From Actinomyces bovis (GTDB taxonomy: Bacteria > Actinomycetota > Actinomycetes > Actinomycetales > Actinomycetaceae), in the NCBI RefSeq assembly GCF_900444995.1, contig NZ_UAPQ01000009.1, forward strand, positions 124,001-188,000: 64,000 bases of DNA, written 5' to 3'. Each line of letters opens with the position of its first letter. The first letter of the stretch is position 1. Under the pieces are notes generated by a model. That model was not told the DNA's origin. It made no database searches and was given only the letters and a program-made list of their open reading frames with translations. Positions 45,925 to 56,589 of this stretch are shown one piece after another. Both the position numbers and the translations under genes were made by a program.

Positions 45925-46950
45925 GTGACCGACGCCGTCACATCAGAGAGCCGCCGCCTACTGCGCGTGGAGGCCCGCAACGCCGAGACCCCCATCGAGT
46001 CCAAGCCGTCCTGGCTCAAAACCCGCGCTGTCGTCACTGATACCTATGAGCAGGTGCGCGGCCTGGTACGCCAGAAGCAACTGCACACGGTCTGTGCGGA
46101 AGCGAACTGCCCCAATATCTACGAGTGCTGGAACGACCGCGAGGCCTCCTTCCTGATCGCCGGTGAGATCTGCACCCGCCGCTGCGACTTCTGTGATATC
46201 GCCACTGGCCGCCCCACGGAGTACGACGAGGATGAGCCCCGCCGCGTGGCTGCATCTGTGGCGGAGATGCAGTTGCGCTATGCCACCGTCACCGGCGTGG
46301 CCCGGGACGATCTATCCGACGGCGGCGCCTGGCTCTACGCCGAAACTGCCCGCCAAGTGCACCTGCAAGCGCCCGGCTGTGGGATAGAGCTGCTGGTACC
46401 AGATTTCAAGGGCGACGCCGCTGCCATCGATGAGGTCATCTCCTCCGCCCCAGAGGTTTACGCCCACAACCTGGAGACTGTCCCGCGAATCTTTAAGAAG
46501 ATCCGCCCGGCCTTCTCCTACGACCGCTCCTTGGGCGTGCTGCGGCGGGTGGCCGACGCTGGGGTGCTCACGAAGTCCAACCTGATCCTGGGGATGGGCG
46601 AGACACGGGACGAGGTGGAGACAGCGATCAAGGATCTAGTCTCTGCTGGCTGCGACATTCTGACTATTACGCAGTACATGCGTCCTTCCAAGTTGCACCA
46701 CCCGATTGCTCGATGGGTAAAGCCCGAGGAGTTCATTGAGCTAGCTCAGCTAGCTGAGGAGGCTGGTATTCCAGCGGTTATGAGCGGTCCTATGGTTCGT
46801 TCCTCCTACCGTTCCGGCATGCTTTGGGGTCGGGCTATGCGTGCCAAAGGCCGTCCCATCCCTGCAGGCATGGAGGAGACGGCAGCGTCAAGCACTGCCC
46901 GCCAGGAGGCTGCTGTGCTGATCCAATCGATCGGCATGCGCCCCCAATGA
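45925..46950 (+). CDS. lipA: lipoyl synthase LipA
   Basis: Radical-SAM enzyme that inserts two sulfurs into the octanoyl group attached by LipB. The auxiliary cluster Cys are in [12 protein letters not shown] and the radical-SAM cluster in CTRRCDFC. The C-terminal RSSYRSG carries the auxiliary-cluster Ser. The GTG at 45925 is preferred because GGAGGG lies 6 bases upstream, giving 341 residues. The gap to lipB is 115 bases. Confidence 0.95.
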   Translation: MTDAVTSESRRLLRVEARNAETPIESKPSWLKTRAVVTDTYEQVRGLVRQKQLHTVCAEANCPNIYECWNDREASFLIAGEICTRRCDFCDIATGRPTEYDEDEPRRVAASVAEMQLRYATVTGVARDDLSDGGAWLYAETARQVHLQAPGCGIELLVPDFKGDAAAIDEVISSAPEVYAHNLETVPRIFKKIRPAFSYDRSLGVLRRVADAGVLTKSNLILGMGETRDEVETAIKDLVSAGCDILTITQYMRPSKLHHPIARWVKPEEFIELAQLAEEAGIPAVMSGPMVRSSYRSGMLWGRAMRAKGRPIPAGMEETAASSTARQEAAVLIQSIGMRPQ

Positions 46951-46983
46951 GATGCCCAGATCAGGCACTTCAGCGCAGTCGTC

Positions 46984-46989
46984 TATTCT
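46984..46989 (+). promoter_or_regulatory. -10 element of the DUF4191 gene, leaderless type
   Basis: TATTCT lies 7 bases before the GTG at 46997. It sits just after the lipA stop, so the gene can be transcribed independently. Confidence 0.5.
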
Positions 46990-46996
46990 GAGCCAT

Positions 46997-47719
46997 GTGA
47001 GCAAGACTGAGGCCCCCGCCCCCAAGAAGAAGAACCGAGTCGCGCGCTTGGCGTCCAACCTGAAGGACTCCTACACCATCTCCAAGCGCACCTACCCCTG
47101 GATCGGCTGGGCCCTCCTGGGGATCCTGGCAGGGAGCGTCATTCTGGCGGTTCTGCTGTCTGTGATCACCAGTCAGCCGCTGTGGTACTGGCTGTTCCTG
47201 CTGCTCATGATTGCCCTGGTGGCAGATATGGCCCTGCTGTCCTGGGCTGTGCGCCGCGCCTCCTACTCCCAGATTGAGAACGCTCCCGGTGCTGCGAAGG
47301 CAGTCTTGGACCAGATCAGACGAGGCTGGAATATCGAACAGAATCCGGCCTTTATCGACCCCAAGACGCAGGACGTGATCTGGCGGGCAGTTGGCCGCCC
47401 CGGCGTCGTGCTGATCGCGGAGGGACCAGTCAACCGCATACGCCGCAGCACTGAGGATGAGGCGCGTAAAATTAAGCGCATTCTGCGTAACGTCCCGGTG
47501 CACACGATCTTCGTTGGCCCTAAAGAAGGCCAGACCCGCCTGATCGACCTAGAACGCACCATGCGCAAACTGCCCACCAAGCCGACCTCTCTTACTGACA
47601 CCGAGGTGGCTGAGGTATCTAAGCGCCTGACTTCCCTAAACTCCAAGGGCCTGCCCATCCCTAAGGGCATAGACCCGAGCAAGGTGCGTCCAGATCATCG
47701 GGCTCTGCGCGGCCGCTGA
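46997..47719 (+). CDS. DUF4191 family membrane protein
   Basis: Two adjacent transmembrane helices (about 38-60 and 65-83) lie between a basic N-terminus ([13 protein letters not shown]) and a cytoplasmic domain that resembles a PH-like fold (residues 110-200, with [12 protein letters not shown]). The family is conserved beside lipA in Actinomycetota, including mycobacteria, but its function is unknown. The GTG at 46997 is favoured over the ATG at 46952 because it matches the usual family start and has a leaderless-type promoter. The product is 240 residues. Confidence 0.85.
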   Translation: MSKTEAPAPKKKNRVARLASNLKDSYTISKRTYPWIGWALLGILAGSVILAVLLSVITSQPLWYWLFLLLMIALVADMALLSWAVRRASYSQIENAPGAAKAVLDQIRRGWNIEQNPAFIDPKTQDVIWRAVGRPGVVLIAEGPVNRIRRSTEDEARKIKRILRNVPVHTIFVGPKEGQTRLIDLERTMRKLPTKPTSLTDTEVAEVSKRLTSLNSKGLPIPKGIDPSKVRPDHRALRGR

Positions 47720-47735
47720 GCTGCCTAGACCGTTG

Positions 47736-47771
47736 GTGTGGCGCCTCCAGGCCGGCCTGGAGGCGCCACAC
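47736..47771. terminator. 36-base perfect palindrome terminator
   Basis: The arms 47736-47753 and 47754-47771 are exact reverse complements with no spacer and are followed by TTCTTTCT on the plus strand. This is the clearest rho-independent terminator of the window, placed after the DUF4191 gene and upstream of glnA1. Confidence 0.9.
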
Positions 47772-47894
47772 TTCTTTCTAACGCCGGGAAACATCGCGGA
47801 CACATGTCTGGCACTGGGGTGTCATGCCTTTCCCACTAACCTGGGAGCAGCCGACCATCCCGGTAGGACGAAGTTGTACGGAGGGCAGAAACCT

Positions 47895-49319
47895 ATGTTC
47901 AAGGATGCAAGCGAGGCGCTGGAGTTCATCGACAGAGAAGGTGTTCAGCTGATTGACGTCCGCTTCTGTGATCTGCCTGGTGTAATGCAGCACTTCACCA
48001 TTCCTGCCGCTGCTTTCCGGGAAGACGCCCTGGTCGATGGACTTATGTTTGACGGCTCCTCAATTCGCGGTTTCACTGCAATCCACGAGTCCGACATGAA
48101 ACTCATCCCGGACGTAAGCACTGCCTACCTGGACCCCTTCCGCAAAGAGAAGACCCTCATCATCAACTTCTCGATCGTGGACCCCTTCACAGACGAGGTG
48201 TTCTCCCGCGACCCGCGCTCAATTGCAGCTAAGGCGGAGGCCTACCTGCGCTCCACTGGCATCGCGGACACCTGTTATATCGGCGCTGAGGCGGAGTTCT
48301 ACCTCTTCGACTCGATTCAGTACGAGACCACCCCCTCCTCCACGCGCTACGCCATTGATTCGGTTGAGGCAGCTTGGAACACCGCTCGCCCAGAGGAGGG
48401 CGGCAACAAGGGCTACAAGACCTCATTCCGGGGCGGATACTTCCCCGTCTCCCCCAATGACCAGATGGCTGACATCCGCGACGCCATGGTGCGCAGCTGC
48501 TTGGAGGCCGGACTGAAAATCGAGCGCGCCCACCACGAGGTTGGCACCGGTGGGCAGCAAGAGATCAACTATCGTTTCGCCTCTCTGCTGGCTGCGGGCG
48601 ACGACATGATGAAGTTCAAGTACATCGTCAAGAACGAGGCCTGGCGCCAGGGCAAGACCGCGACTTTCATGCCCAAACCGATTTTCGGTGAGGCAGGCTC
48701 CGGCATGCACACCCACCACTCCCTGTGGAAGGACGGGAAGCCGTTGTTCTATGACGAGCGCGGCTACGGCCAGCTCTCTGACCTGGCGCGCTGGTACATC
48801 GGCGGCATTTTGAAGCACGCCCCCAGTCTGTTGGCCTTTACCAACCCATCGGTGAACTCTTACAGACGTCTAGTGCCTGGTTTTGAGGCTCCGGTGAACT
48901 TGGTGTATTCGGCCCGCAACCGCTCCGCCTGCATCCGGATCCCGGTCACTGGGACCTCTGCTAAGGCCAAGCGGGTGGAGTACCGCGTGCCCGACCCTTC
49001 GTCCAACCCGTACCTGACCTTCTCCGCCGTGCTGATGGCTGGCATCGATGGCATCAAGAACCGAATCGAGCCGCGCGAGCCCATCGACAAAGACCTTTAC
49101 GAACTGGCGCCTGAGGAGTACCACGACATCGAGAAACTGCCCCACGATCTTGAGGCCGCCTTGGACTGCCTGGAGGCGGACCACGACTACCTGACCGAGG
49201 GCGGAGTATTCACTCCGGATCTGATCGAGACTTGGATTCAGTACAAGCGGGACAATGAGGTAGCGCCTATGCGTATGCGTCCGCACCCCTATGAGTTCGA
49301 GATGTACTACGACATCTGA
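47895..49319 (+). CDS. glnA1: glutamine synthetase type I, adenylylated form
   Basis: Central nitrogen assimilation enzyme making glutamine from glutamate, ammonia and ATP. Metal and substrate motifs are seen in FDGSSIRGF, the EAEFYLFD segment, and NRSACIRIP. The adenylylation tyrosine is Tyr402 in [10 protein letters not shown], so the activity is switched off by GlnE, encoded 4 kb away. The ATG at 47895 gives 474 residues; the longer frame upstream would cover the terminator. GGAGGG precedes the start by about 9 bases. Confidence 0.97.
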   Translation: MFKDASEALEFIDREGVQLIDVRFCDLPGVMQHFTIPAAAFREDALVDGLMFDGSSIRGFTAIHESDMKLIPDVSTAYLDPFRKEKTLIINFSIVDPFTDEVFSRDPRSIAAKAEAYLRSTGIADTCYIGAEAEFYLFDSIQYETTPSSTRYAIDSVEAAWNTARPEEGGNKGYKTSFRGGYFPVSPNDQMADIRDAMVRSCLEAGLKIERAHHEVGTGGQQEINYRFASLLAAGDDMMKFKYIVKNEAWRQGKTATFMPKPIFGEAGSGMHTHHSLWKDGKPLFYDERGYGQLSDLARWYIGGILKHAPSLLAFTNPSVNSYRRLVPGFEAPVNLVYSARNRSACIRIPVTGTSAKAKRVEYRVPDPSSNPYLTFSAVLMAGIDGIKNRIEPREPIDKDLYELAPEEYHDIEKLPHDLEAALDCLEADHDYLTEGGVFTPDLIETWIQYKRDNEVAPMRMRPHPYEFEMYYDI

Positions 49320-49347
49320 GCCTGGCACCTCAATGTGCCGCTGGCTT

Positions 49348-49389
49348 CACGTGGTCCCGGTCCACTTCTGTAGTGGTCGGGACCACGTG
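49348..49389 (+). terminator. hairpin after glnA1
   Basis: An 11-bp stem (49348-49358 with 49379-49389, CACGTGGTCCC/GGGACCACGTG) with further inner pairing lies 29 bases after the stop codon of glnA1. Confidence 0.65.
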
Positions 49390-49405
49390 TGTTCATGACA
49401 ACAGT

Positions 49406-49438
49406 TTGAAAACACCCAGCAACCTGCATATTTATGCA
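49406..49438 (+). promoter_or_regulatory. promoter of the amino-acid transporter with palindromic operator
   Basis: TTGAAA (49406-49411), 17 bases later TATTTA (49429-49434), and a perfect TGCATA-TT-TATGCA palindrome (49425-49438) that covers the -10. The palindrome resembles ARG boxes bound by ArgR-type repressors, but the match is by eye. Confidence 0.5.
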
Positions 49439-49508
49439 TGACCTCGGCTATGGTTTCCGCAGAGCCGATCGGAATCACCGACGGCACCCTCGACCACAGG
49501 AGCACCTA

Positions 49509-50444
49509 ATGAAGCGCATACCTACAGTCCTCATCGGCCTGACCGCTGCGGCGCTCGCCCTGTCCGCCTGCACCAGTGCCTCTGACTTGGAAAAGAAGTC
49601 TGGCGCCTCAGCTGGCGCCTCCGCCGTGGCCATCCCCGTCTATGACAATTCCAAAGTCACCGAACAGAAGGACATCTCCGCCCTGTTGCCTGACTCGGTT
49701 AAGTCTGACGGCAAGCTGAGCATTGGCGCGTCTACCGACTATGCCCCTGCCGAGTTCCTCGACCCTGCTGGCAAGGCCGTGGGTTACGACGTCGACTTCG
49801 CCAAGGCACTCGGCAAGGTCTTGGGCCTAGAGGTGGAGGTCACCACCGCCGAGTTCGACTCGATCATCCCCGCCGTCGGCACCAAGTACGACCTGGGCAT
49901 TTCCTCCTTCACAATCACCAAGGAACGCGAGGAATCCGCCACGCTGGTGTCCTACATCAACGTTGGTTCCCAGTTCAATGTTGCCAAAGGCAACCCTAAG
50001 AAGCTTGACGTATCGGACACGATCAACCTGTGTGGCCTAACGATTGGCGTGCAGACCGGCACCGCCCAAGAGGAGGCCCTCCAGGGCTACAGTAAGGGCT
50101 GCCAGTCCACGGGGCACAAGGCCATCGATATCAAGTCCTACGCCGCTCACTCAGACGCGGCTACCGCCCTGGCTGGTGGAGCCATTGACGCGACCTTCTC
50201 TGACTCCACCGTAGCTGGCTACGCCCAGATTCAGACCGGTGGCCAGGTAGAGACCGTGGGTGAGGTCATGGCTTCCGAGCCTCAGGGCGTCGTCGTCGCC
50301 TCTGCTGACCAGGCCACAGCCGACGCCGTACAGAAAGCCATCCAGTACCTCATGGACCAGGGCATCTGGAAAGAGATTCTCAAGACTTGGGGTATCGACG
50401 AGTCTCAGGCTCTGGAAACTGCTGAGATCAACCCCCAGCTCTGA
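49509..50444 (+). CDS. amino-acid ABC transporter substrate-binding lipoprotein
   Basis: Extracytoplasmic solute-binding protein, family 3. The signal peptide MKRIPTVLIGLTAAALALSAC ends in the lipobox LSAC, so the mature protein is lipid-anchored. The binding core starts KLSIGASTDYAPAEFLDPAGK, then YDVDFAKALGKVLG and DLGISSFTITKEREE, as in polar or basic amino-acid binders. AGGAG lies 7 bases before the ATG at 49509. It is followed by permease and ATPase genes. The exact amino acid is unknown. Confidence 0.93.
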   Translation: MKRIPTVLIGLTAAALALSACTSASDLEKKSGASAGASAVAIPVYDNSKVTEQKDISALLPDSVKSDGKLSIGASTDYAPAEFLDPAGKAVGYDVDFAKALGKVLGLEVEVTTAEFDSIIPAVGTKYDLGISSFTITKEREESATLVSYINVGSQFNVAKGNPKKLDVSDTINLCGLTIGVQTGTAQEEALQGYSKGCQSTGHKAIDIKSYAAHSDAATALAGGAIDATFSDSTVAGYAQIQTGGQVETVGEVMASEPQGVVVASADQATADAVQKAIQYLMDQGIWKEILKTWGIDESQALETAEINPQL

Positions 50445-50507
50445 GCCTATTCTGGGGCGTCGCCGGTGCGGGCGGCGCCCCAGCCACGTCTGCGGTAAGG
50501 AAGGCAA

Positions 50508-51491
50508 ATGCAAAAGCAAGCTAAACCGAGCTCGGGCTCCGATCCCAACAGCGGACTCACCCTGAACCACTTGCGCCCAGTGCCCCATCCGGGGCGCTGG
50601 CTGTCAGCTGCGGTGGTGGCGCTGCTTGCGGCCATGCTGATTCACGGTCTGGTCACCAACGAGAAGCTCCGTTGGGACTTGGTGGTCTTCTATCTGCGCT
50701 ACGACCTGATCATCCAGTCTGTCGGCTGGACTCTAATTCTGACGATTTGCGCGATGTTCATCGGGATCGTCTTGGCGGTGCTTACCGCTGTCATGCGGCA
50801 GAGCGAAAACCCTATCCTGCGGGGTGTGGCCTATGCCTATGTCTGGTTCTTTCGCGGCACCCCCATCTACACCCAGCTGGTGTTTTGGGGTCTACTTCCC
50901 GCCTTGTACACCCGCTTGAGCCTCGGCGTGCCTTTTGGGCCAGAGTTCTTCGTGTTTGAGACCAGGGAGCTCTTCACCGGGGCGGTATGCGCCATCGTGG
51001 GACTGGGACTAAACGAGGGCGCCTACCTCTCGGAGATTGTCCGGTCCGGCCTGAACTCAGTGGACCCAGGGCAACGTGAAGCCGCCAGCGCCCTGGGCAT
51101 GAGCAACGGCCAAATCCTTCGCCGCGTGGTCATGCCACAGGCCATGCGCGTGATTGTGCCGCCTACTGGCAACGAGACCATTTCCATGCTCAAGACGACG
51201 TCGCTGGTCACAGCTGTTCCCGTGTCACTGGAGTTGACCTTCGTGGCTAGCCAGGAAGGCTCCCGCACCTTCCAGCCAATTCCGTTACTGCTAGTCGCCT
51301 CCATCTGGTATCTGGTTATCACCACGATCCTGATGATCGGCCAGCACTACCTGGAGCGCTATTACGGGCGTGGCTTTGAGGGCGGTTCCTCTCGCAGCAA
51401 CCGGGCTCGGCGCGGCATGTCCCAGCGGCAGCAGGCCATCCTGGATGCCGGCACCACCAAAACGGACCCAATGATCGAGTACACCCCATGA
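50508..51491 (+). CDS. amino-acid ABC transporter permease
   Basis: Membrane component of a polar amino-acid importer. About five helices, and the EAA-type loop [21 protein letters not shown] that contacts the ATPase. A longer basic C-terminal tail ([15 protein letters not shown]) follows the last helix. AAGGAAGG precedes the ATG. The stop overlaps the ATPase start by 4 bases. A single permease gene implies a homodimer or use of a second permease elsewhere. Confidence 0.93.
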   Translation: MQKQAKPSSGSDPNSGLTLNHLRPVPHPGRWLSAAVVALLAAMLIHGLVTNEKLRWDLVVFYLRYDLIIQSVGWTLILTICAMFIGIVLAVLTAVMRQSENPILRGVAYAYVWFFRGTPIYTQLVFWGLLPALYTRLSLGVPFGPEFFVFETRELFTGAVCAIVGLGLNEGAYLSEIVRSGLNSVDPGQREAASALGMSNGQILRRVVMPQAMRVIVPPTGNETISMLKTTSLVTAVPVSLELTFVASQEGSRTFQPIPLLLVASIWYLVITTILMIGQHYLERYYGRGFEGGSSRSNRARRGMSQRQQAILDAGTTKTDPMIEYTP

Positions 51492-52294
51492 GCAAGAAAA
51501 CCCAGAACAATTCTGCCGGCAGTCCAATGGTCCAGATCAAAGGGGTGCACAAGCTCTTTGGAGACCTGCATGTCCTCAAAGGCGTGGACCTAGAGATCGC
51601 CAAAGGCGAGGTTTGCTGCATCATTGGCCCTTCCGGCTCCGGTAAGTCCACTCTGCTGCGTTGTGTGAACGAAATGGAGACCATCTCAGCGGGACGGGTC
51701 TATGTGGACGGCGAACTCATGGGCATGCGCGAGGAGATCAAGGCGGACGGCAAAGTAGTGCTCCACGATCTGCCGAACAAAGTCAAGGCTAAACAGCGCA
51801 GCCGGATTGGCATGGTCTTCCAGCGCTTTAACCTGTTCCCCCATATGACTGCTCTGGGCAATGTGATGGAGGCTCAAGTTCAGGTACTGGGCCGTTCTAA
51901 GGCCGAGGCCAAGCAGATAGCCACCGAGCAACTCACTCGCGTGGGCTTAGCGGATCGCCTGGACCATTACCCCGCGCAGCTCTCCGGTGGGCAGCAGCAG
52001 CGGGTGGCGATTGCCCGCGCCCTGGCCATGAACCCGGAGATCATGCTCTTTGACGAGCCCACTTCTGCTCTGGACCCCGAGTTGGTGGGTGAGGTGCTAC
52101 AGGTGATGAAGGACCTTGCGGCTTCCGGAATGACCATGATCGTTGTGACCCATGAGATTGGCTTCGCGCGTGAGGTTGCGGACGCCTTGGTCTTTATGGA
52201 TGACGGCCTGGTTTGCGAGGCGGGTGCTCCGGCTGAGGTGATTGATCACCCGCAGCAGGAGCGGACCAAGGCATTCTTGTCTTCTGTGCTTTAA
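51488..52294 (+). CDS. amino-acid ABC transporter ATP-binding protein
   Basis: Energises the importer. Walker [11 protein letters not shown]-loop in [11 protein letters not shown], signature [15 protein letters not shown], Walker [14 protein letters not shown] and switch His in VTHEIGFA are intact. The length of 268 residues is slightly long because of a charged insert near residues 75-100 ([15 protein letters not shown]). It is coupled to the permease by a 4-base overlap. Confidence 0.95.
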   Translation: MSKKTQNNSAGSPMVQIKGVHKLFGDLHVLKGVDLEIAKGEVCCIIGPSGSGKSTLLRCVNEMETISAGRVYVDGELMGMREEIKADGKVVLHDLPNKVKAKQRSRIGMVFQRFNLFPHMTALGNVMEAQVQVLGRSKAEAKQIATEQLTRVGLADRLDHYPAQLSGGQQQRVAIARALAMNPEIMLFDEPTSALDPELVGEVLQVMKDLAASGMTMIVVTHEIGFAREVADALVFMDDGLVCEAGAPAEVIDHPQQERTKAFLSSVL

Positions 52295-52338
52295 GCACCG
52301 CTGCTGGCCGCGCTCCCCCAGTCAACGCTGGGCACCAT

Positions 52339-52992
52339 TCAGGGCTGGGGCACCCATTCACCGTTGTTCCACCCAGCTAAGCGCCAACCGCGCTCCGGGT
52401 CACCTTCTACACCCGTGATTGCAGTGTTGCCCATGGGATGTTCGGCAATCCACGCGGCGGTTGCCCCCTGTGCGGCTGCTGCCTTTCGGGAAGTCCAGAG
52501 GCGCAGGATCGTGCCATGGGCCAGCAGCAGTGCAGTGGCATTTGGGTCAGTTGTGGTGGTGGTCCGCCAGGCTTCCGTCACGACGTCGTCGAAGCGCGCG
52601 AGCGTCTGGGCGCCGTTTTCGGGTGAGCCGGGCAGGCGGCAATATGTACGCCCCACCATCCATGAACGGGTGGTATCCACCCAGCAGCGGATGGAGTCTG
52701 GGTCATTGGCCATCTCCAGGTCTCCAGCAAGCACCTCCCGCAGGCCGTCACGGACCTGCGCTTGCTGCCTGAGCGCGAGCTCCAGTGGGGCGATGCTCTG
52801 GCGGGCCCGCAGCACTGGTGAGACCCAAAGCGAGTTGATTGCTTCTAAAAGCCCCTGCTCCCGCAGAGTGGTTACCAGCGCCTGTGCCTGGGCCTGGCCG
52901 GTTTCATCCAAGGGCGCCCCGGGCAGGGCAGTGTCAAGCGCCGAGATTGCGTTAGAAGCCGTGTGTCCGTGACGAACTAGTAGGAGTCTCAC
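52339..52992 (-). CDS. histidine phosphatase family protein
   Basis: Phosphoglycerate mutase-like hydrolase. The catalytic LLVRHGHTASNA motif is at the N-terminus, LDETGQAQAQAL follows, and the second histidine lies in LLLAHGTILRLW. The substrate is unknown. It starts with GTG and has no clear Shine-Dalgarno sequence. It is convergent with the transporter operon and downstream of glnE on the same strand. Confidence 0.9.
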   Translation of the reverse strand: MRLLLVRHGHTASNAISALDTALPGAPLDETGQAQAQALVTTLREQGLLEAINSLWVSPVLRARQSIAPLELALRQQAQVRDGLREVLAGDLEMANDPDSIRCWVDTTRSWMVGRTYCRLPGSPENGAQTLARFDDVVTEAWRTTTTTDPNATALLLAHGTILRLWTSRKAAAAQGATAAWIAEHPMGNTAITGVEGDPERGWRLAGWNNGEWVPQP

Positions 52993-53061
52993 GGAGCCAG
53001 TCTGCCAGGCTGAGGTTATGGACAGAGAACTCGCTATGACTGAGCCAATGCCTGAGCTTGC

Positions 53062-56000
53062 TTAACTCCAGGGGTAAGGTCCCAGACCTCGACCGGGACG
53101 CCTTGCGGTTTTCCGGATGGCCCCCTCTTGGGCCGTTCCTGCACGCTTGGGCACAACTGCGCCTACTGGCGCACTGCCGCGAGCCTGGAACCGAGCTTGC
53201 TGTGCGCTCACCAGAGGCTGATCCTTCACCGGCGTGGGTGGCAGTGCTGATGGCGCCGCGCTGATCAGGTGCCCAGCGTCACCGTCCAATAGAACCTTCT
53301 CCACGATTACTCGCGCGCGGCGAGCAGCACGACGGTAGCGGTCCTCCAGGGTTTGCACATCTGGGGCGCCCAGCAAGGATGCAAGCAGCTTCATGTCTCG
53401 GGCGTTTGTGGGCAAGATATCCACGCGTGCCCCGGTAGTCCTGCCGGTACCTAGCACGATGGCGGAGCGGATACGCCCGGCCAAAGTCCAGGCTTCCTCT
53501 AGCCGCTCTGCCGAGTCCACCTCCAGCACGCCGCAGGCGGTAGCTGCTGCCATGGCGCGTGTAGTAGAGGGTGTACGCAGTGAAGGTTCTTGACCGCCGT
53601 GGGCAAGTTGGAGCACCTGCACCGTCCATTCGACGTCGCTGAGCCCACCGGGACCGAGTTTGAGATGGTGGGCGGGCTGGACGCCCCGGGGCAGGCGCTC
53701 GGTCTCCATGCGTGCCTTTAGACGCCGAATTTCCCGTAATTCCGCACTGCTCAGGCCGTCGCTGCGCCAACGCAGCGAGTCCACCAAGGCCATGAACTCT
53801 GCCCCCAGGGCCGGGCTGCCAGCAGCGTACCGGGCGCGTACCAAGGCGTGTCGTTCCCAGACAGAAGCCCAGTTGGCGTAGTAGTCCCGGTAGGAGTCAA
53901 AGGAGCGGGAGATAGCGCCATTGCGCCCCTCCGGTCGCAGGTCGCAGTCCACCTCTAAGGGGCGGGGCTGGCACTGCCCCAGCAGCCGCATAGTGTGGCG
54001 GGCTACAGCCTCGGCCTCACGGGCGGCGGCGTCCGGGTCAGCGTCTGGCAGAGGGCGGTGCACAAAGAGCACGTCGGCATCTGAGGCATAGCTGATCTCA
54101 CCGCCGCCTAAGCGCCCCATGGCGATGATGGCGTGCTCGGCTAGAGCTCCTGGCCACTCGCCGCGGTTATCGCGGCCACCAGCTAAGGCCTGGGCGCCTT
54201 CTCTCTCGGCGATAGCCAGGGCGGTAGCCACCCAGAGGGCTCCCTCCAGGGCTGCGTCGGTGGCATCGCTGAGGATCCGGCCAGTGCGTTCAATATCTAC
54301 ACCGTCCAGGGAGTCGGCCAGGGCGGCTCGCACCAGTTCACGCTGGCGCACGCCCATGACTGCCTGAATCGCGTCCACAGCGGTCTGTTCCAAATTGGCG
54401 TCGGTCAGTTCCCTGAGGCTGCGACGTCGCAGCACCCGATCCACTTCCTCGGCCACAGCTCCGGTAGGGCGGGCGCGCAGTTCGGAATCGTCATCCAGCC
54501 AGGCAATAGACTCAGGGAGTTCGCGCAGCAACTCAACGGTCCAACGAGCGCCCGAAAGCACACGGGCCAGGCGACGAGCTGCCACCGGCGAGTCACGCAG
54601 CATGCCCAGATACCAGTGGGTACGGCCTGCAGTCTCTGACAGGTTGCGGAAGTTCAGCAGCCCAGCATCGGGGTCTGGGCCGTCACCAATCCAACCAATC
54701 ATGACTGGCAGCAACTGCCGCTGAATTGCCGCAGCTCTGGAGACGCCCTCGGTTAGCGCTTGGATGTGGCGCAGGGCGCCGTCGGGGTCTAGATAACCGG
54801 TGGCGGATAGGCGTTCACGCGCAGCCTGAGGCGTCAGACGCATCTCATCGGTGGACAGGTCGGCCACGGCGCCCAGCAGGGGCCGGTAGTAGATCTCCTC
54901 GTGCAGGGCCCGCACGCGGCGGCGGATGGTGGTGAAGGCCCGTTTAAGTTCGTCAGGGTCTACGGGGGCACGAGTGATGCCTCGGCCCAGGCGTCGCAGT
55001 TCAGAGTCGCGGCTTGGCAGGGTGTGGGTACGGCGGAGGCGGTAAAGCTGGCAGCGATGCTCCAATAGCCGCAGCTCGCGGTAGCCGTCAGCCAATGCGG
55101 CGGCGTCCTCGCGCCCTACGTAGCCGCCTGCGGTCAGTGCTTCCAAGGCTTCTAGAGTGCCGCGGTGACGCAGTGACTCGTCGCTGCGCCCATGGACCAG
55201 TTGGAGCAGCTGGACGGTGAACTCCACGTCACGCAGTCCCCCAGGTCCGAGTTTGAGCCGTAGATCCTCGCCGGGACGTTCGGAGTCATGCTCCACACGT
55301 TGGCGCATGTCACGGGCGTCCTGCACGAAGTTCTCTCTAGCGGCGGCGCTCCATACAAAGGGCGCAATTGCTTGCTCGTAGGCGCTTCCCAGGGCCCGCT
55401 CACCAGCGCAGGTGCGGGCTTTGAGAAGTGCCTGGAACTCCCAGGAGGCGGCCCAACGCTCGTAGTAGGTGGTGTGTGAAGCGACAGTGCGCACTAGGGC
55501 GCCATCCTTGCCTTCCGGGCGCAGGGCGGTATCCAGGGGCCAGAGTGCTGGCTCATCGCTGGGCTCGGAGACCACCCGCGCCAGTTCAGCCGCCAAGATC
55601 GTTCCCTGGGTAACCAGCTGGGTCTCTGGCGCCTCTGCCCTGCCCGGGGTGGGGCCGACGACGTACACCACGTCAACATCAGAGACGTAGTTGAGTTCGC
55701 GAGCGCCAGTCTTGCCCAGGGCGATTACAGCCAGGGAGACATCCTGACACTGGTCTTGATGGACCTTTCGAGCGAGGAGCAATGCGGCTTCAAGGGCGGC
55801 ATCAGCCAGGTCTGAGAGTCGTCGCCAGGCTATGGATACGTGCTGCTTGGGATCTGGGCTGGTCAAGTCGTCCGCAGCTAGGGCTAGCAGGCGCCGATAG
55901 TAGGCGCGGCGCAGAGCATTAATTCCAGCCCGGCGGCGGGCAGCAGGTTGACTGTAGGTGGCCCGCAGCGCGGCGGCTACGGCGTCGGAGAGCAGTTTTG

Positions 56001-56580
56001 CCACAGGGGGCTGGCCTGGGGCGTCCCAGGCTTGGGCGTGGGCAAGCTCGCCCAGGTACTCGGGATGCGCGACCAAGAAGTCCCCCAGGGCCTGGGAGGC
56101 CCCCAGTACGGCCACGAGCCGACGGCGCTGAAAGGCTATTCCCGCGGTGTAATCGTTGTCCGCGTCATCAGCGTTTGGATTCAGTATGACGCGCAAGGTC
56201 TGTTCATAAGCGGGCTCACCGGTGCCTTCGGTTACCCTGCCGGCTGCTTCTCCATTTGCGCCATGCCGATCCTGGCAGGCTTGAACCAGGCGCAGGAGAT
56301 TAATCAGGGCCAAATCCGGGTCCGCACAATCTCCCAGGGTCTCCGCCAAAGCCAGCAATGGCTCGGGTAATTCAGGGATCTGCTCCTCAACTGGGGTGGG
56401 CAGACCTTGCGGCGGCACAGCCTCTTGCGGGCTGCCGCTTAGGTCAACCCACTTGGCCAACACCGGATCCTCCAAAAGGCGCAAAGCGCGATCAGTGTCG
56501 GCAAAACCTGCCCGCAGCAGTCGCGCCCGGGGGCTGACCCGCCGCAGCCGCAGCGGCTCGGCTGGTGGAGATGCAGGCAT
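53062..56580 (-). CDS. glnE: glutamine synthetase adenylyltransferase/deadenylase
   Basis: Adds and removes AMP on the tyrosine of GlnA1, adjusting nitrogen assimilation. Two nucleotidyltransferase domains are seen, each with the D-x-D metal pair: YVSDVDVVYVV (deadenylylase half) and YASDADVLFVH (adenylyltransferase half). Each is followed by LDTALRPEGKDG or CDLRPEGRNG and a LKLGPGGL-DVE motif. The length of 1172 residues exceeds the usual 950-1000 because of an N-terminal leader and a disordered basic C-terminal extension of about 75 residues. The start is 9 bases downstream of glnA2. Confidence 0.96.
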   Translation of the reverse strand: MPASPPAEPLRLRRVSPRARLLRAGFADTDRALRLLEDPVLAKWVDLSGSPQEAVPPQGLPTPVEEQIPELPEPLLALAETLGDCADPDLALINLLRLVQACQDRHGANGEAAGRVTEGTGEPAYEQTLRVILNPNADDADNDYTAGIAFQRRRLVAVLGASQALGDFLVAHPEYLGELAHAQAWDAPGQPPVAKLLSDAVAAALRATYSQPAARRRAGINALRRAYYRRLLALAADDLTSPDPKQHVSIAWRRLSDLADAALEAALLLARKVHQDQCQDVSLAVIALGKTGARELNYVSDVDVVYVVGPTPGRAEAPETQLVTQGTILAAELARVVSEPSDEPALWPLDTALRPEGKDGALVRTVASHTTYYERWAASWEFQALLKARTCAGERALGSAYEQAIAPFVWSAAARENFVQDARDMRQRVEHDSERPGEDLRLKLGPGGLRDVEFTVQLLQLVHGRSDESLRHRGTLEALEALTAGGYVGREDAAALADGYRELRLLEHRCQLYRLRRTHTLPSRDSELRRLGRGITRAPVDPDELKRAFTTIRRRVRALHEEIYYRPLLGAVADLSTDEMRLTPQAARERLSATGYLDPDGALRHIQALTEGVSRAAAIQRQLLPVMIGWIGDGPDPDAGLLNFRNLSETAGRTHWYLGMLRDSPVAARRLARVLSGARWTVELLRELPESIAWLDDDSELRARPTGAVAEEVDRVLRRRSLRELTDANLEQTAVDAIQAVMGVRQRELVRAALADSLDGVDIERTGRILSDATDAALEGALWVATALAIAEREGAQALAGGRDNRGEWPGALAEHAIIAMGRLGGGEISYASDADVLFVHRPLPDADPDAAAREAEAVARHTMRLLGQCQPRPLEVDCDLRPEGRNGAISRSFDSYRDYYANWASVWERHALVRARYAAGSPALGAEFMALVDSLRWRSDGLSSAELREIRRLKARMETERLPRGVQPAHHLKLGPGGLSDVEWTVQVLQLAHGGQEPSLRTPSTTRAMAAATACGVLEVDSAERLEEAWTLAGRIRSAIVLGTGRTTGARVDILPTNARDMKLLASLLGAPDVQTLEDRYRRAARRARVIVEKVLLDGDAGHLISAAPSALPPTPVKDQPLVSAQQARFQARGSAPVGAVVPKRAGTAQEGAIRKTARRPGRGLGPYPWS

Positions 56581-56589
56581 CTGCGGCCT

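Noticed and set aside
47779-47806. Possible GlnR box upstream of glnA1 (TAAC, GAAAC and GACAC spaced by 5-6 bases)
   Set aside because: Spacing of the first pair is 5 instead of 6 and the third half-site is poor, so I do not claim it.
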